NCBI GenBank assembly: GCA_009829735.1
Contig: CM020618.1
Coordinates: forward strand, 24,785,346-24,849,345
DNA length: 64,000 bases
Origin: Pyropia yezoensis
Taxonomy: Eukaryota; Rhodophyta; Bangiophyceae; Bangiales; Bangiaceae
Direction: 5' to 3'
The translations under genes were made by a program, and so were the position numbers. Positions 32,192 through 42,285 of this stretch are shown piece after piece (within the stretch, counting starts at the first letter, position 1; each line of letters starts with the position of its first letter). A model generated the notes under the pieces. That model searched no databases. It saw only the letters and a program-made list of their open reading frames with translations, and was not told where the DNA came from.

Positions 32192-33949
32192 ATGGCGGGA
32201 GATTCCCGGCGCAACGGCGTGGTGCCCGCCGTCGCACTGGCCGCCTGTGACGCCCTGGGCGGCGGCGCCGGCGTCGGCGCCGGCGCCGGTAGCAGTAGTA
32301 GCAGCAGCGGCGGCGGCTGCGACAGTGGCGGTGGCGACGCCGCGGCGCGCCCGTACCGCCCCCCGTGGACGCGGGGTAGGGTGGTGGAGGTGGCGGCAGC
32401 GGCAACGTCGGTGGTCAAGCTGCTCCTCGGCGCCGCGTCGTTTGGGCTGCCCTGGGCGTTTGCGCGGGCGGGGGTGGGCGTGTCGGCGGCCATGGTCGTT
32501 GCGCTCGGCGGCCTGTCAGCCTACACCATCCAGCTGCTGCTCGATACGAGGCGGCGGCTGGCCGCCGGGGCGGCGAGCCCACCACCACCACCACCCCTAC
32601 GGGCTGCCGATGGGGGGGCAGCGTCTGTGGCGGCAGCGGCCGGTGTGCATGGCGCGCCGCCCCCCCTCACCGCCGCGACGCCCCTGCTGCTCCACTGTGA
32701 TAGTGGCGACGCAGAGGCCCCCCCGCCTGGGGCTCCCCGCCCCGCTGCCCCCCCTTCTCCCCCTGCTGCCCTTGCCGGCACCGACGCGGACTATGCGACC
32801 ATGGCCGCCGCGGCGCTAGGCCCCCCCGCGGGGGCGTACGTACGGCTGGCAACGTGCGTCTCTTGCGTTGGGGCGTGTGCCGGCTACGTGGCGTTTATCG
32901 CTGGCGTCCTCGTCGCGGTGGCGCCCGAGCCAGCGCCCTCCCCCCGGCGGGTAATGGCCGCCCTGCTGCCCCTTTTTGTGCTCGTATCCCAGGTGCGGGG
33001 GTGGTCCCACCTGGCGGCGGCGTCGCTGGCAGGCAACGCCGCGTTTGCCGTGGCCGTCTGCTGCGTCGTGGCCGCCGCGTGGCCACGGCTAGGTGGGGGG
33101 AGCGCCGCCGCTGCCGCCGCCTCGGCTGCCGCGTCGGGCCTATCGACGCCTGGGACGGTCGCGCCGTGGGCCACACCAGGCAGTTGGGCGGTCGCGTTTG
33201 GCCCCACCGCCTTCCTCTTTACCATCCACTACGTGGCTGTGCCGCTCGCGTCCACGGTCAGCGTGGCGGGCGACTTTGAGCGGCTCGTCCTGCCCTTTGC
33301 GTTTGGCCTGTGCGTGGCGGTCAATGTAGCGTTTGCGGTCGTCTGCGCGGTTGCGTACGCGGGGGTGGGTGTCGCGGACAACATCTTTCGAAACGTCCTT
33401 GGCGACGCGGCCACTGGGGGGCGGCCGCTCGTCCTGGTCGTTGCCGCCGGCGTCTGTGTGGACCTGCTCTTCACCTACACCCTGCTGCTGGCGGCTGCGC
33501 GGGAGTACGCGGAAAAGGCGTTGTTTGGGGATGCCCCCGCCGCCAACGCTGCCGCCGCCAACGCCCGCCCCCCACCCCGCTCCCGACGGTGGGCAGAGGC
33601 CGCGTTGCGGGCGGGCCTCGCCGCAACGACGGTAGCGGTCGCGGCGGCGGTACCGCACTTTGCGCGCCTGACCAGCCTGGCGGGGGGGGTGAGCGACGCG
33701 AGCCTCGCCTTTGTCCTCCCCCCGCTGATGGCCGCGGCGGTACGGCGGCGCGGTCGCGCAGCCGCTGCGGGGACCCTCGCGACGGCGGTGGGGGGCGGGA
33801 TGGGGGGGGTGGGGACGGCCGGCAAGCTCCCACGTCCCGACTGTGCCGAGGCGGCGCTGGTAACGCTCGCTGCGGCGGGTGGGGGGCTCGCGCTGGTGGC
33901 CGTCTCACAAACGTTGGCGCCGGCGGCGGGGGGGGCGGCGGCTGGGTGA
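32192..33949 (+). CDS. Amino acid transporter, AAAP family
   Basis: A 585-residue multi-pass membrane protein that by family moves amino acids by proton or sodium coupling at the plasma membrane or vacuole. After a Gly/Ser-rich N-terminus, the first helix region VVKLLLGAASFGLPWAFARAGVG is the AAAP signature (G-x-G/A-x-L-x-x-P-x-A-x-x-x-G). About eleven hydrophobic segments follow, including FTIHYVAVPLASTVS, a typical helix-6-like motif, and a late helix with SDASLAFVLPPLMA. A Pro/Gly/Ala-rich insert sits between helices 2 and 3 (residues about 125-195) and another low-complexity loop is near residues 445-470. ATG at 32192, intronless. Substrate cannot be predicted. Confidence 0.88.
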   Translation: MAGDSRRNGVVPAVALAACDALGGGAGVGAGAGSSSSSSGGGCDSGGGDAAARPYRPPWTRGRVVEVAAAATSVVKLLLGAASFGLPWAFARAGVGVSAAMVVALGGLSAYTIQLLLDTRRRLAAGAASPPPPPPLRAADGGAASVAAAAGVHGAPPPLTAATPLLLHCDSGDAEAPPPGAPRPAAPPSPPAALAGTDADYATMAAAALGPPAGAYVRLATCVSCVGACAGYVAFIAGVLVAVAPEPAPSPRRVMAALLPLFVLVSQVRGWSHLAAASLAGNAAFAVAVCCVVAAAWPRLGGGSAAAAAASAAASGLSTPGTVAPWATPGSWAVAFGPTAFLFTIHYVAVPLASTVSVAGDFERLVLPFAFGLCVAVNVAFAVVCAVAYAGVGVADNIFRNVLGDAATGGRPLVLVVAAGVCVDLLFTYTLLLAAAREYAEKALFGDAPAANAAAANARPPPRSRRWAEAALRAGLAATTVAVAAAVPHFARLTSLAGGVSDASLAFVLPPLMAAAVRRRGRAAAAGTLATAVGGGMGGVGTAGKLPRPDCAEAALVTLAAAGGGLALVAVSQTLAPAAGGAAAG

Positions 33950-34465
33950 AGGGGATGGGTGCCGAAGACCCCGGACTGGCACGAATGGACCGCACACGGG
34001 GGGCAAGCGCTAGATGGGGCAAGCGCTTGATGGGGCAGCGGCGGTGCGGGCAGCGGGGGGGACCCTCTGGGGCGGGGCGGGCAGCGGGGAGGGGCCCTTT
34101 TGGGCGACGCCTGCCTGTTCCAGCGCACCCATGCGGGTGGACTCGCGTCTGTGCGCACACGCCGCCGTAGCTTGGCGTGCCCGCCGTGCTCTTGTTTTTT
34201 GCTTGCACATGCGTTCCTTTCCCCCTCCGCTCTTCGCCCCATGGGTACCGGCTGCCCACTGGAGAACCAGGACGCGCTTTTGCCGCCCGTGAGCACGCCC
34301 CCAGCCAGACCGCAACAGCCACCACAGGTGTACAGTACAGCGGGGGCACCGCGGGGCGGCGCCCATGTCCCCCCTCCCACCCCCGCCACCCAGACACAGC
34401 CACGCTGGTGGACAGCCCACCCCCGCCCTGCCCAGGAGGGGCAGCTGCAGCCCGCCCAACGTAGC
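33950..34465. other. Convergent intergenic region
   Basis: Between the stop codons of the AAAP gene (+) and the zinc-finger gene (-). Contains gtacagtac at 34330-34338. It presumably holds both 3' UTRs. No gene is supported. Confidence 0.5.
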
Positions 34466-34620
34466 CTACCGGCGGCGAAAAATGTAGGACGCCGCCACCG
34501 CCGTGGCCACCGACGCCACCCCCACCATCAAAGGCCCCCACTCACTGGCGGGGGTGTCCACCATGGCGACGGCGCCGTCGCTGCCCGCCCCCCCGGCGCC
34601 ACCGGCGACACCGACGCCGC

Positions 34621-34651
<31 letters not shown>

Positions 34652-35671
34652 TGCCCCAGCCGTTGCCATTGGCCCAGCGCCGCTACCGCCACGATGCCCC
34701 CCTCCCACCGTTCGACGGTAGTGCACCGCGGCCGCCGCCGGCGCGGAGGCAGGCGGCGGCAAGAGCATGTCCACCTCGCCACCGCCAGGAGCGCCAACCG
34801 GGGGGGCTGGGGGCGGCGCCACTTCGGTGAGCGCCTCCCCCTCTGGCGGTGCCTCCGCGTCGGCCACGTCGTCGACGCCGACGCGTACGTTATCAATTGC
34901 CCACTCGGGGTCACACCCGCCAGTTAGGTGGCGACGGAGGGCCCGCCGCCGCACCCGTCGGAGGCACCACTCGCACACAAGGGGGATGTCCCCACACGCC
35001 GCCTCGTGGTCGTCGAGGGCGTCCAGCGCCGTGGGCGCTGAGCACCAGGCACACTCGGCGGTGGGGGCGCCAGCGTCGGCAGCGGCGTCCTCAGTGGCAG
35101 AAGAGGGGGCACCGTCGGGGGGGGAGACACCGAGAGGCGCCTCTGCGTCAGGCAGGGCGTCCACGTCGGGCAGGGCGTCCACGTCCACCACCCCAGGGGG
35201 CAGAGGGAGGGGAGACGGCGCCTGCCATAGGCGTGCGCCACTCCCTCCACCGTACGTCCCTCCTGCCGCCGCCTCCCACATCACACCCACCGCGCCGGCG
35301 CTCTCTGTCACTGCAGCCGCGCCGCCGCCCGCAGTGCCAACTGCCAAATCCATCTCTCCGGCACCCCTCTCCACCTCCACCACAGCATCCGTGGCGCCTG
35401 CCGCGCCGCCGCTCGGGGGTTCTGCTTCCAACTCCGCCACTGCCGCCGCGGCGGGGGGTCCCCCAACGTTGGTTGCGGCGCCAGCGTCATGCAGAGACGC
35501 CTTGCCGTCGCCCCCCGCGCAGCCCCCTGGTGCCGTCCCCGCCCGTCGCCGCGACCGTGACCGCCGCGCGCAAGCGGCGGCGTGGAGAATGACTGCCGTG
35601 GCCGGCACGGACGCCCCACAGGTTTCACAGGGGGAGGGACTAGTCTCGGGCGGCGGCGGGGTGTCGTCCAT
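34466..35671 (-). CDS. Tail-anchored protein with three TRAF/XAF1-like zinc modules
   Basis: A 401-residue protein with no named orthologue recognised. Three small zinc modules share the spacing C-x2-C-x11-H-x3/4-C: CETCGASVP... near residue 15, CAWCSAPTA... near 212 and CEWCLRRVR... near 240, the last two adjacent. This resembles TRAF-type or XAF1-like fingers. Between the first and second lies acidic low-complexity sequence with a DVDALP duplication. A Gly run precedes a single C-terminal hydrophobic segment, GPLMVGVASVATAVAASYIF, capped by RRR, the layout of a tail-anchored protein with the zinc part in the cytosol, inserted in the ER, mitochondrial outer or plastid outer membrane. ATG at 35671; the mRNA leader is C/T-rich. 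Function is unknown. Confidence 0.75.
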
Positions 35672-36919
35672 GATGGGAGTGACGGCCGAGAGGGGCGAAG
35701 AAGGCTGGAAGAAGGAAAGGGACAGGGGGAGGGGAAAGAGGAGACAGAGGGAAGCGCACCAGGGACAGGTAACGGAGACCGCGAGGCGGGAGAAGGGGTG
35801 TCACGGCCAAGGGCGGCCAAACACCACCTAGAGTGCGCAGCAGAGAGTGAGGTAAACAGGAGTGGCCCGGTGAGTGGCAGCGACGGACAGCTGGCAGAAT
35901 GGAAGGCACAGACAAGAGGATAAGAATCAAGCAGTGGGGGGAAGCGGGAGTTTGGTAGAAAGCGAGCAGGAGCGAAGGGGCAGGAGAGGGAGACGAGCAG
36001 CGGAGAAGAAAGAGGTGACCTCGTCTCGGCTAGTGGTCTTTTGCGCTGCTGTGCAGCCCAGACAGCAGTGTCTCTTTTACAAGTAGCCCCCGCTTGTACT
36101 TGTTCAGATGGGATCGGTGCGTGATAAATCAATTTATCCACTTACGCGACAACGGCTTTGAGCATGCAAATCACACAAGCCGCGGTTGCAACCGCGCGAA
36201 GCCCGGTACGATACATACTATCTATGTAGCTCGGATGGGCATCGGTTTCGGGGCCAAGCTGGCGCGTGGCGGGCGAACATCAAAGGGAGCCGCCGGCCGT
36301 GGCCCTGCAGCTGCAAACCAGAGGCGGCGGGGTGCGTCCCTCCTGCCGTGTACGGCACACGCATATGTACAGTACAACAATTTGATACGTGGGCAGTGCC
36401 CCGTGTTGCCGTGGGGCCTTCGCTCCGGGGCCAGTCGTGGTGGGTGGGACGGACGATTGTGCCGGGCCTCGACGCGCCATGCCGACGCCCTGGATCCGGA
36501 TCCGCCCCGCCCGTCCAGGCGCTGCGTCAAAGGGGGGCCGGCGGGCGCGTGCCGTTCGTTTTGGAGGATTGCACGCACGCGGCGGAGACGCGCGTTGCTC
36601 GCGCTGGGCACCCCCGACAGCTGTTGGCGGCCGAGAAATCATCGTCAAACGAGGGGGTACAGTATATAGCAGGTGTGCGTGTTCGTATTCATCTGCGGCC
36701 GCTACCGTGCGGACCCTGACACAGACCGCACCGCTCACACCCACCGCCCGCTCCTGTCAGTCTCACTTCCCCGCTCCCCCCCCACGTCCCTGCCGTCGTC
36801 GTGCTCTCCCCCCCTCTACCCACGCCTCCTCTCCTTCCCCCTTGTCCGTCGCGCTCTCTCCCCCCCCGTTACCCGCGTGTGGCCGTCTGTCCCTGCCATA
36901 TCCCCCCCCCTCTGCCACG
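35672..36919. promoter_or_regulatory. Shared divergent promoter region
   Basis: Separates the leftward zinc-finger gene from the rightward coiled-coil gene. 35672-35830 is A/G-rich (pyrimidine-rich leader for the - gene) and 36725-36919 is C/T-rich (leader for the + gene). In between are gtacagtac at 36367-36375 and a TATA-like agtatatagc at 36661-36670, about 250 bases before the + start codon. Confidence 0.5.
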
Positions 36920-38191
36920 ATGGCGACGACGCACTCGACGATGGCGGTGGCTGAGACGGAGACGACCACGGGGGTGGCCGTGACCAATACGGAAGTCCCC
37001 CCCGTCGCTTCCGACTTGGCGTCGATTGAGAAGCTGGCGCAGGCGCAATCCGAGGCGGCCGCTTCCCTGTCGACACAGATGACCGCGCAGCTGGCGCGCC
37101 TCGAGGTCGACACGGAGGCGCTGACGCAACAAAACACCACCCTCTCGCAGACCAACGCGGCGCTCGCTGCGGAGCTCGCCGCCGCCGAGGCCCAGTCCCA
37201 GGAGCTGGCCGAGTCGCGCGCCGCCGTGGCTGCGATTAAGGCCAAGCTGGCGGCGCTGCAGGAGAATGCGCAACACAACTATGTGGCGGCTTCCAAGATT
37301 GCGGACCAGAAGAAGGCGCTCACGGCGGACCTTGAGGCGGTCAAGCGGGGGGACGCAGCGGTTATTGCGGACCTGTCGCGGAAGGCTGATGCCCTCCAGA
37401 CGGATGTGGTGACCAAGACGAAGGAGCTGGAGGCGGACCGCGCGTACATTGCGGAGTTGGAGGAGAAGACGAGCAGCCTGGCGGCCGACAAGAAGAACCT
37501 GTCGGGCGTGGCGGGCCAGTTGGCAGCATCCCGTGATGGGGTCGTTGCGAAGAATGAGGAGCTCAAGACGGGGATTGTCGAGCTGGACGCGGCGAATGAG
37601 TCGTTGACGGCCAAGCTGTCGCGGACCAAGGCGGCCATGCTCGCCTTGACCGAGCAGAAAACATCCCTCCTGGCCGCCCTCGAGGCGGAGAAGGAGCATG
37701 TGGAGATGGTGGTCGCGCAGCAGACGGAGGTGGAGGCTGCCAAGGCCGACACGGAGGTCAAACTGGAGCAGGCCGCGACGACCAAGGGCGCCCTTGAGGA
37801 GCTCCTGGCCGAGACGTTGGCGGACAACCGGACGCTCGCAGGGGGCATCAAGGGCCTTGAGGGGGAGATTGCCTCGCTTCGCGCCGCCCTCGCTGACGAG
37901 CAGGCCAAGACCGCTACCATCCCTGCGCTCCTGGCACAAAAGGAGGAGGCCGAAGCACGGGTGGCGGCGCTGCAAGCAGATGCTGCCAACATGGCTGCTG
38001 TCCACGCCGAGCAGCTGGCGATGGAGCGCTCCAAGGCCGCCGCCCTGACGGCCAGCATTGAGACTGACGTGGTTCGTGCGATCAGTAAAACCCGCACAGT
38101 CACCGCTGAGGCGAACGGGACGGTGTCGGTCGAGACGACACCAGGCCAGTCGACGCAGGTGGGTGTGGAGGTGACGGCGACGGAGCAGTAG
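36920..38191 (+). CDS. Long coiled-coil protein
   Basis: A 423-residue protein. Residues 35-385 are an almost continuous Ala/Leu/Glu/Lys heptad pattern (EKLAQAQSEAAASLSTQM; ELEADRAYIAELEEK; LEGEIASLRAALADEQAK), with few Pro or Gly, so a long parallel or antiparallel coiled coil is expected. The C-terminal 35 residues (TRTVTAEANGTVSVETT) are Thr/Val-rich and beta-like. No signal peptide or membrane span. The relatively unbroken codon pattern without homopolymer inserts contrasts with neighbours. Such proteins are structural or tethering factors, e.g. of cytoskeleton or vesicles, but no family is recognised. The ATG at 36920 is the first after the C/T leader. Confidence 0.85.
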   Translation: MATTHSTMAVAETETTTGVAVTNTEVPPVASDLASIEKLAQAQSEAAASLSTQMTAQLARLEVDTEALTQQNTTLSQTNAALAAELAAAEAQSQELAESRAAVAAIKAKLAALQENAQHNYVAASKIADQKKALTADLEAVKRGDAAVIADLSRKADALQTDVVTKTKELEADRAYIAELEEKTSSLAADKKNLSGVAGQLAASRDGVVAKNEELKTGIVELDAANESLTAKLSRTKAAMLALTEQKTSLLAALEAEKEHVEMVVAQQTEVEAAKADTEVKLEQAATTKGALEELLAETLADNRTLAGGIKGLEGEIASLRAALADEQAKTATIPALLAQKEEAEARVAALQADAANMAAVHAEQLAMERSKAAALTASIETDVVRAISKTRTVTAEANGTVSVETTPGQSTQVGVEVTATEQ

Positions 38192-38253
38192 GGATGACGT
38201 GTCGTTGCTGCGTGCGCCTTCATCGGGTGCGGTTGTATGGGCGGGGGGTGCAG

Positions 38254-38856
38254 TCACGTGGATCTGTATGTGTTTGTGTGCTTGTGTATAGGGTTGCGTG
38301 GCGTGCTTGGTGTATAAAAAGGGGTCTGGGATGGTGGTGCGTTGCAAGACACGTGAGTGGTAGTCGCGCGAAAGCGACACAGCCCTAGCCGGTGGATGGG
38401 ACGTATCCAAAGCAACGGGAATGACGCAAGACGGCCGCTGGACACCCGCCCCCCGTCTTCCCCGCCTCCCGCAACCAGCAGACTGTCCGTGTGGGACCAC
38501 GGCCCACCTCCCACCCACGTTGGCACGTCTTGTCCCCCGCCAGCCCCCATAAACAGCAGCTCCCGGTCGGCGCGTCGCCCGTCTCTGCCAGCCACGTACA
38601 GCAGCACGCTCGTGAGCGCGCTGCTATCGCCGACCCGCTCAATGGCCGCACACTGCCACAATCGAGGGCGGGATGGTGAGGCCTCTCGGTGGAGCGGCTG
38701 CCGAGCAGCAACAACACGCCACCACCCCCCGCGCAGCACACCCGTGTCATAGGACCGGTGCGTGACATCGTCACCGACGACAAGGGCACGGCAGGGTGCG
38801 GCTGTCGGGACGTCAACAGGAAAAAAAAGTAGAAAACAAGGAAAAAATCTGAGCAT
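38254..38856 (-). CDS. Possible small protein, 200 residues (weak)
   Basis: An open frame convergent with the coiled-coil gene. The central part (SSALTSVLLYVAGRDGRRAD; ELLFMGAGGGQDVPTW) has mixed composition unlike the simple-sequence shadows elsewhere. No family is recognised. The ATG at 38856 begins MLRFFPCFLLFFPVDV, a possible signal peptide, but a start further in is equally likely. A competing + strand frame overlaps it downstream of a TATA-like box at 38313. Confidence 0.3.
   Translation of the reverse strand: MLRFFPCFLLFFPVDVPTAAPCRALVVGDDVTHRSYDTGVLRGGWWRVVAARQPLHREASPSRPRLWQCAAIERVGDSSALTSVLLYVAGRDGRRADRELLFMGAGGGQDVPTWVGGGPWSHTDSLLVAGGGEDGGRVSSGRLASFPLLWIRPIHRLGLCRFRATTTHVSCNAPPSQTPFYTPSTPRNPIHKHTNTYRST
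38313..38324 (+). promoter_or_regulatory. TATA-like box tataaaaagggg
   Basis: The best TATA-box match noticed in the window. It lies 120 bases after the coiled-coil stop and well before the next confirmed + gene (39139), so either it serves a small or non-coding transcript or it is fortuitous. Confidence 0.35.
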
Positions 38857-39138
38857 CCGCGCAAGGATCTGGACTGGACACCGTCGGTGGCAAAATCCCA
38901 CCTCCGCCACGTTTGACTTCGGCCGGCCGCCTTCGACTTTTGACGTCCCCCGCCGTGGCCCCCCCCGCAGCTGCGACGGAGGCCGCGCTCGAGCTGGCTA
39001 TCCCCCCTCATCCACCCGTCCACCCTCGACCCCCTCCCCCCCTTCCCCGTCACCTCCCCCAGTCACACTCGTCCCTGCCGTCACCGCTCCTGCCGGCAGC
39101 CTGCCCCCCCCCGACCCGGTCAGGGCCACCGCGCGGCG

Positions 39139-41685
39139 ATGCGGGCCGCCATGGCCGCCGCCCGCGTCCCCGCTGCGTTTGTGGCGTCTGCAGCGGCGCT
39201 CCCGCAGCGGGTGGCGTGCCCCGGCCACGGGCGGCGTGTGACGGTCGCCACTCGTCTTGGCCGAACGGCCACGCCCCCCGCGGCTTTCGCGACGGTGCTG
39301 AGTGGCGGTGGCGCCACCGCCATGGGGGGGGGGGGCGGCGCCCGGGGCGCCCCGGCCCTGCGACGGTGTGCGTGGACACCCGCCGCCGCCACCACTGCTG
39401 GTGCCACTGGCGGGGTGGGTGTAGGGGTGAGCCGGCTGGGAACGTCGTCATCGCGGCGGTCGGTCCACCAGTCGACGGCGCCGGAGATGGCGGCCACTCC
39501 CCCCTCTGCCGGAGCGGCCGTGTCGCGGGACGCGGGCGACGACGACGGCGACGATATTGACGACGTTTCCGCTGCTTCCCGGGCGACGGGGGCTGTTGGT
39601 GGCGGACGTGGTGGCGGCGACGGGGGCAGCGGGGACGCTGCGTACGACGCCGCGGCGGTCGCCGCGGCGTTCCAAGAGATGGTCGCGTCGGGTGAGTTTG
39701 ACGACCTGGACGAGGACGACAAGGCCGACATATCGGCGGCGACCGCCCCCGCCGCCACCGCTGGCCGTGACAGCGGGGGGCGGCCTGGGCGGCCCGGCGC
39801 TCCGCCCTCCCGGCCTGGCACCCCCAACGCCACGGTGGAACGGCGGCTCCGGCGGGCGGGCGTCCTGGCCAACCTCCCTGCGGGCCTCCGCATTGCCAAC
39901 GCAGACGCCAAGTGTCCCGGCTGCGGGTGTTATGTGCAGGCCGCCGACGCGGGGGCCCCCGGCTTTGTCCCGTCCAACGTGCTCGTCGAGTACAAGGACG
40001 CGGCCGACGCGGCGGTGATGGGCGTGACGGAGGGGGGCGACCCCCTGCCGCCGCCGCCGCCGCCGCTGTGCCAGCGCTGCTTCCGGCTGCGCCATTACGG
40101 CGACATTGACGTGAGCCTCCGCGTCGGCGCCCGCACCGCCGTCGGCGCGGTGGCGGCTGGGGCGGCGGCGGCGGGCGCCGCCGCGGGCGAGGCGGGTGCG
40201 CCGGCGGCGGTCACGGCTGCCGCGTCTGGGCACGACGGGGATGGTGACGCGGCTGCGGTGGACGACGGGTCGGCGGCAACGCTCGCCGCCGAGTCGGCCG
40301 CCCGCAACGCGGCCAACCGGCGGGTGCTGACGCCCGAGGTGTTCCGCAAGAACCTCGCCCGCCTCGCGTCGCGCCCCGCCGTCATCATCTACCTCGTCGA
40401 TGTGATTGACTTTCAAGGCACCTTTTTGTCCGACCTCCGCTCCCTTGTTGGCCCCACCGCGCCGGTCATGATGGCGCTCAACAAAGCGGACCTCCTGCCG
40501 GCTGGCTACTCGGCCGAACGTGTCGCCCGGTGGGCGCGCACGGAGGCGCGGTCGCTGGGCGTGGACGCCCTCACGTCCGTTCACCTGACGTCGGCGCGGA
40601 CGGGGGCGGGGGTGAAGGAGCTGCTTGCGGACGCCATCCTGCTCGGCCGCCAGACCAACGCTGACGTGTACGTGGTGGGTGCGGCGAATGTGGGTAAGAG
40701 CACGCTCATCAACCAGCTGCTCGCCGGCGCCGACCGCATGCGGGGGGGAAAGGCGCTCGCCGCGGCGGAGCGCCTGCGGATCAAGAGCGAACAGGCAGAG
40801 GTGGCGCGGGCTGCGGCCGCGGCCATGGCGGCCGAGACTGGTGGGGCGCAGGGGGATCCCGCCGTAACGAAGGACCCACAGGCCGCTGCACCGGAAGCCA
40901 CATCGGGCGCGCCCGACGCCGCTCTGGAAGAGGACCCCTCACTCACCACCACCCCCGCCGAGGCGCGGGCGGCGCGCAAGCGCGAATCCGCCGCCCGTGC
41001 CGCCAAGCTCCTCACCACCAGCGTTATCCCCGGCACGACGCTTGGGATGGTGCGGGTGCCGCTGGGCGGCCGCCTCTCCCTCTACGACACCCCCGGTGTG
41101 ATCCTCCCCCGCTCCCTCACCCATCGCCTTACCGCCGCGGAGCTGCGGGCGGTGCTCCCCACCCGCCGGCTGGCCCCCGTCACCCTCCGCCTGGGCGCCG
41201 GCAAGGCCCTCTACCTCGGCGGCCTGGCGCGCATCGAGGTGGTGGCTGGCCGCCCCTTTTTCTTCTCCGCCTTCGTGTCGGGGGACGTCAAGGTGCACCC
41301 AGGCAAGGCCGACGACGGCGCCGCGTTCACCGCCCGCCACACGGGTGGGCTGTTGACGCCCCCCTTTGAGGCGGACCGCGCAGCTGCGCTGGGTGGCTGG
41401 TCCGAGCAGGTGGTGGAGGTGTCGGGGGCCGGCTGGAAGACCGCGTCGGTGGATGTGGTGCTGTCGGGCCTCGGGTGGGTGGCGCTGACGGGAGCGGGCG
41501 ACATGACGCTGCGGGTGGCCACGCCAGGCGGGGTTGGCGTCTTTGTGCGCGACGCACTGATGCCCTACGAGACGGAGGGGGGGGTCAGCGTCTACACGGG
41601 GGGGGGGGTGGTCAACCGGCTCGCCGAGCGGAAGAGCAAGCAGGGACGGGCCCGGCGACGCCGCAAGGCGGCGTCGGACTGGTGA
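39139..41685 (+). CDS. Circularly permuted organellar GTPase, YqeH/NOA1/BPG2 type
   Basis: An 848-residue GTPase for organelle ribosome biogenesis by family knowledge. The N-terminus (MRAAMAAARVPAAFVASAAA) is an acid-free, Ala/Arg-rich presequence, so plastid or mitochondrial import is likely. A YqeH-type zinc finger has CPGCGCYVQ near residue 259 and LCQRCFRLRHYGDI near 309. G motifs occur in permuted order: G4 NKAD (about 448), G5 TSAR, G1 GAANVGKST (about 514), G2 IPGTTL (about 630) and G3 DTPG (about 650). A C-terminal beta-rich domain follows, ending in a basic tail (KSKQGRARRRRKAASDW). Ala-rich inserts lie between the finger and G4 and between G1 and G2. Acidic Gly-rich sequence precedes the finger. 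ATG at 39139, preceded by a C/T leader (39000-39120). Intronless. Confidence 0.92.
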   Translation: MRAAMAAARVPAAFVASAAALPQRVACPGHGRRVTVATRLGRTATPPAAFATVLSGGGATAMGGGGGARGAPALRRCAWTPAAATTAGATGGVGVGVSRLGTSSSRRSVHQSTAPEMAATPPSAGAAVSRDAGDDDGDDIDDVSAASRATGAVGGGRGGGDGGSGDAAYDAAAVAAAFQEMVASGEFDDLDEDDKADISAATAPAATAGRDSGGRPGRPGAPPSRPGTPNATVERRLRRAGVLANLPAGLRIANADAKCPGCGCYVQAADAGAPGFVPSNVLVEYKDAADAAVMGVTEGGDPLPPPPPPLCQRCFRLRHYGDIDVSLRVGARTAVGAVAAGAAAAGAAAGEAGAPAAVTAAASGHDGDGDAAAVDDGSAATLAAESAARNAANRRVLTPEVFRKNLARLASRPAVIIYLVDVIDFQGTFLSDLRSLVGPTAPVMMALNKADLLPAGYSAERVARWARTEARSLGVDALTSVHLTSARTGAGVKELLADAILLGRQTNADVYVVGAANVGKSTLINQLLAGADRMRGGKALAAAERLRIKSEQAEVARAAAAAMAAETGGAQGDPAVTKDPQAAAPEATSGAPDAALEEDPSLTTTPAEARAARKRESAARAAKLLTTSVIPGTTLGMVRVPLGGRLSLYDTPGVILPRSLTHRLTAAELRAVLPTRRLAPVTLRLGAGKALYLGGLARIEVVAGRPFFFSAFVSGDVKVHPGKADDGAAFTARHTGGLLTPPFEADRAAALGGWSEQVVEVSGAGWKTASVDVVLSGLGWVALTGAGDMTLRVATPGGVGVFVRDALMPYETEGGVSVYTGGGVVNRLAERKSKQGRARRRRKAASDW

Positions 41686-42285
41686 GCGAGGTCTTAAAGG
41701 CAGAGCACGCGGAAGGGTTGAGGGTTGCCTGGTGTGAGGAGAACGCAAGTCTTGAGGACTGGCATGTTTCCAGGTCCCTCTTCTCGTCGAGTAATCTGTG
41801 TAGCGTACCACATTGACCTCTCTCCCCTCCAGAGTCGGGTGCCCCCCACCCCTCGTATCCCCGCGTCCGCCCTCTCCATCATCTCTGCTGCTATGTACAG
41901 CATACATGCTGTACCCGCTCCGCTTGGCCTTCAACCCCTCCGAGGCTGGCCATCTAATGCCACGTGGCCCATGTGTGATTGCAGTCTGACCTTTTAATCA
42001 AGGTTTGACTTCTGATGACGCAACATGATTGGCCATTCCCCTGCATGCGATCTGGGCTGATCCGAAAATCTGCCAACCAAGCCCAAGTGATGGGCACGTG
42101 GCTGCGCATCACACGAGCCTCCCAAGCAATGCGCGGGGGGCTCGCTCGACAGCAAGCATCCCCGTGCGTGGACGTCCTTGCCCCCCCCCACGTAGACGTA
42201 CCGGTCCATCGCCGTGACCCTGAGCCATTGTCACCGAGCTGCAAGCTGTGTTTTTGTCTCCTCACCGGGCCCAGCCTGCACTGCG
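41686..42285. promoter_or_regulatory. Intergenic region before FabI with a palindromic motif
   Basis: AT-richer than average. Contains a 9-base-arm inverted repeat at 41895-41914 (gtacagcat, 2-base spacer, atgctgtac). No gene is supported. Presumed FabI promoter. Confidence 0.45.
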
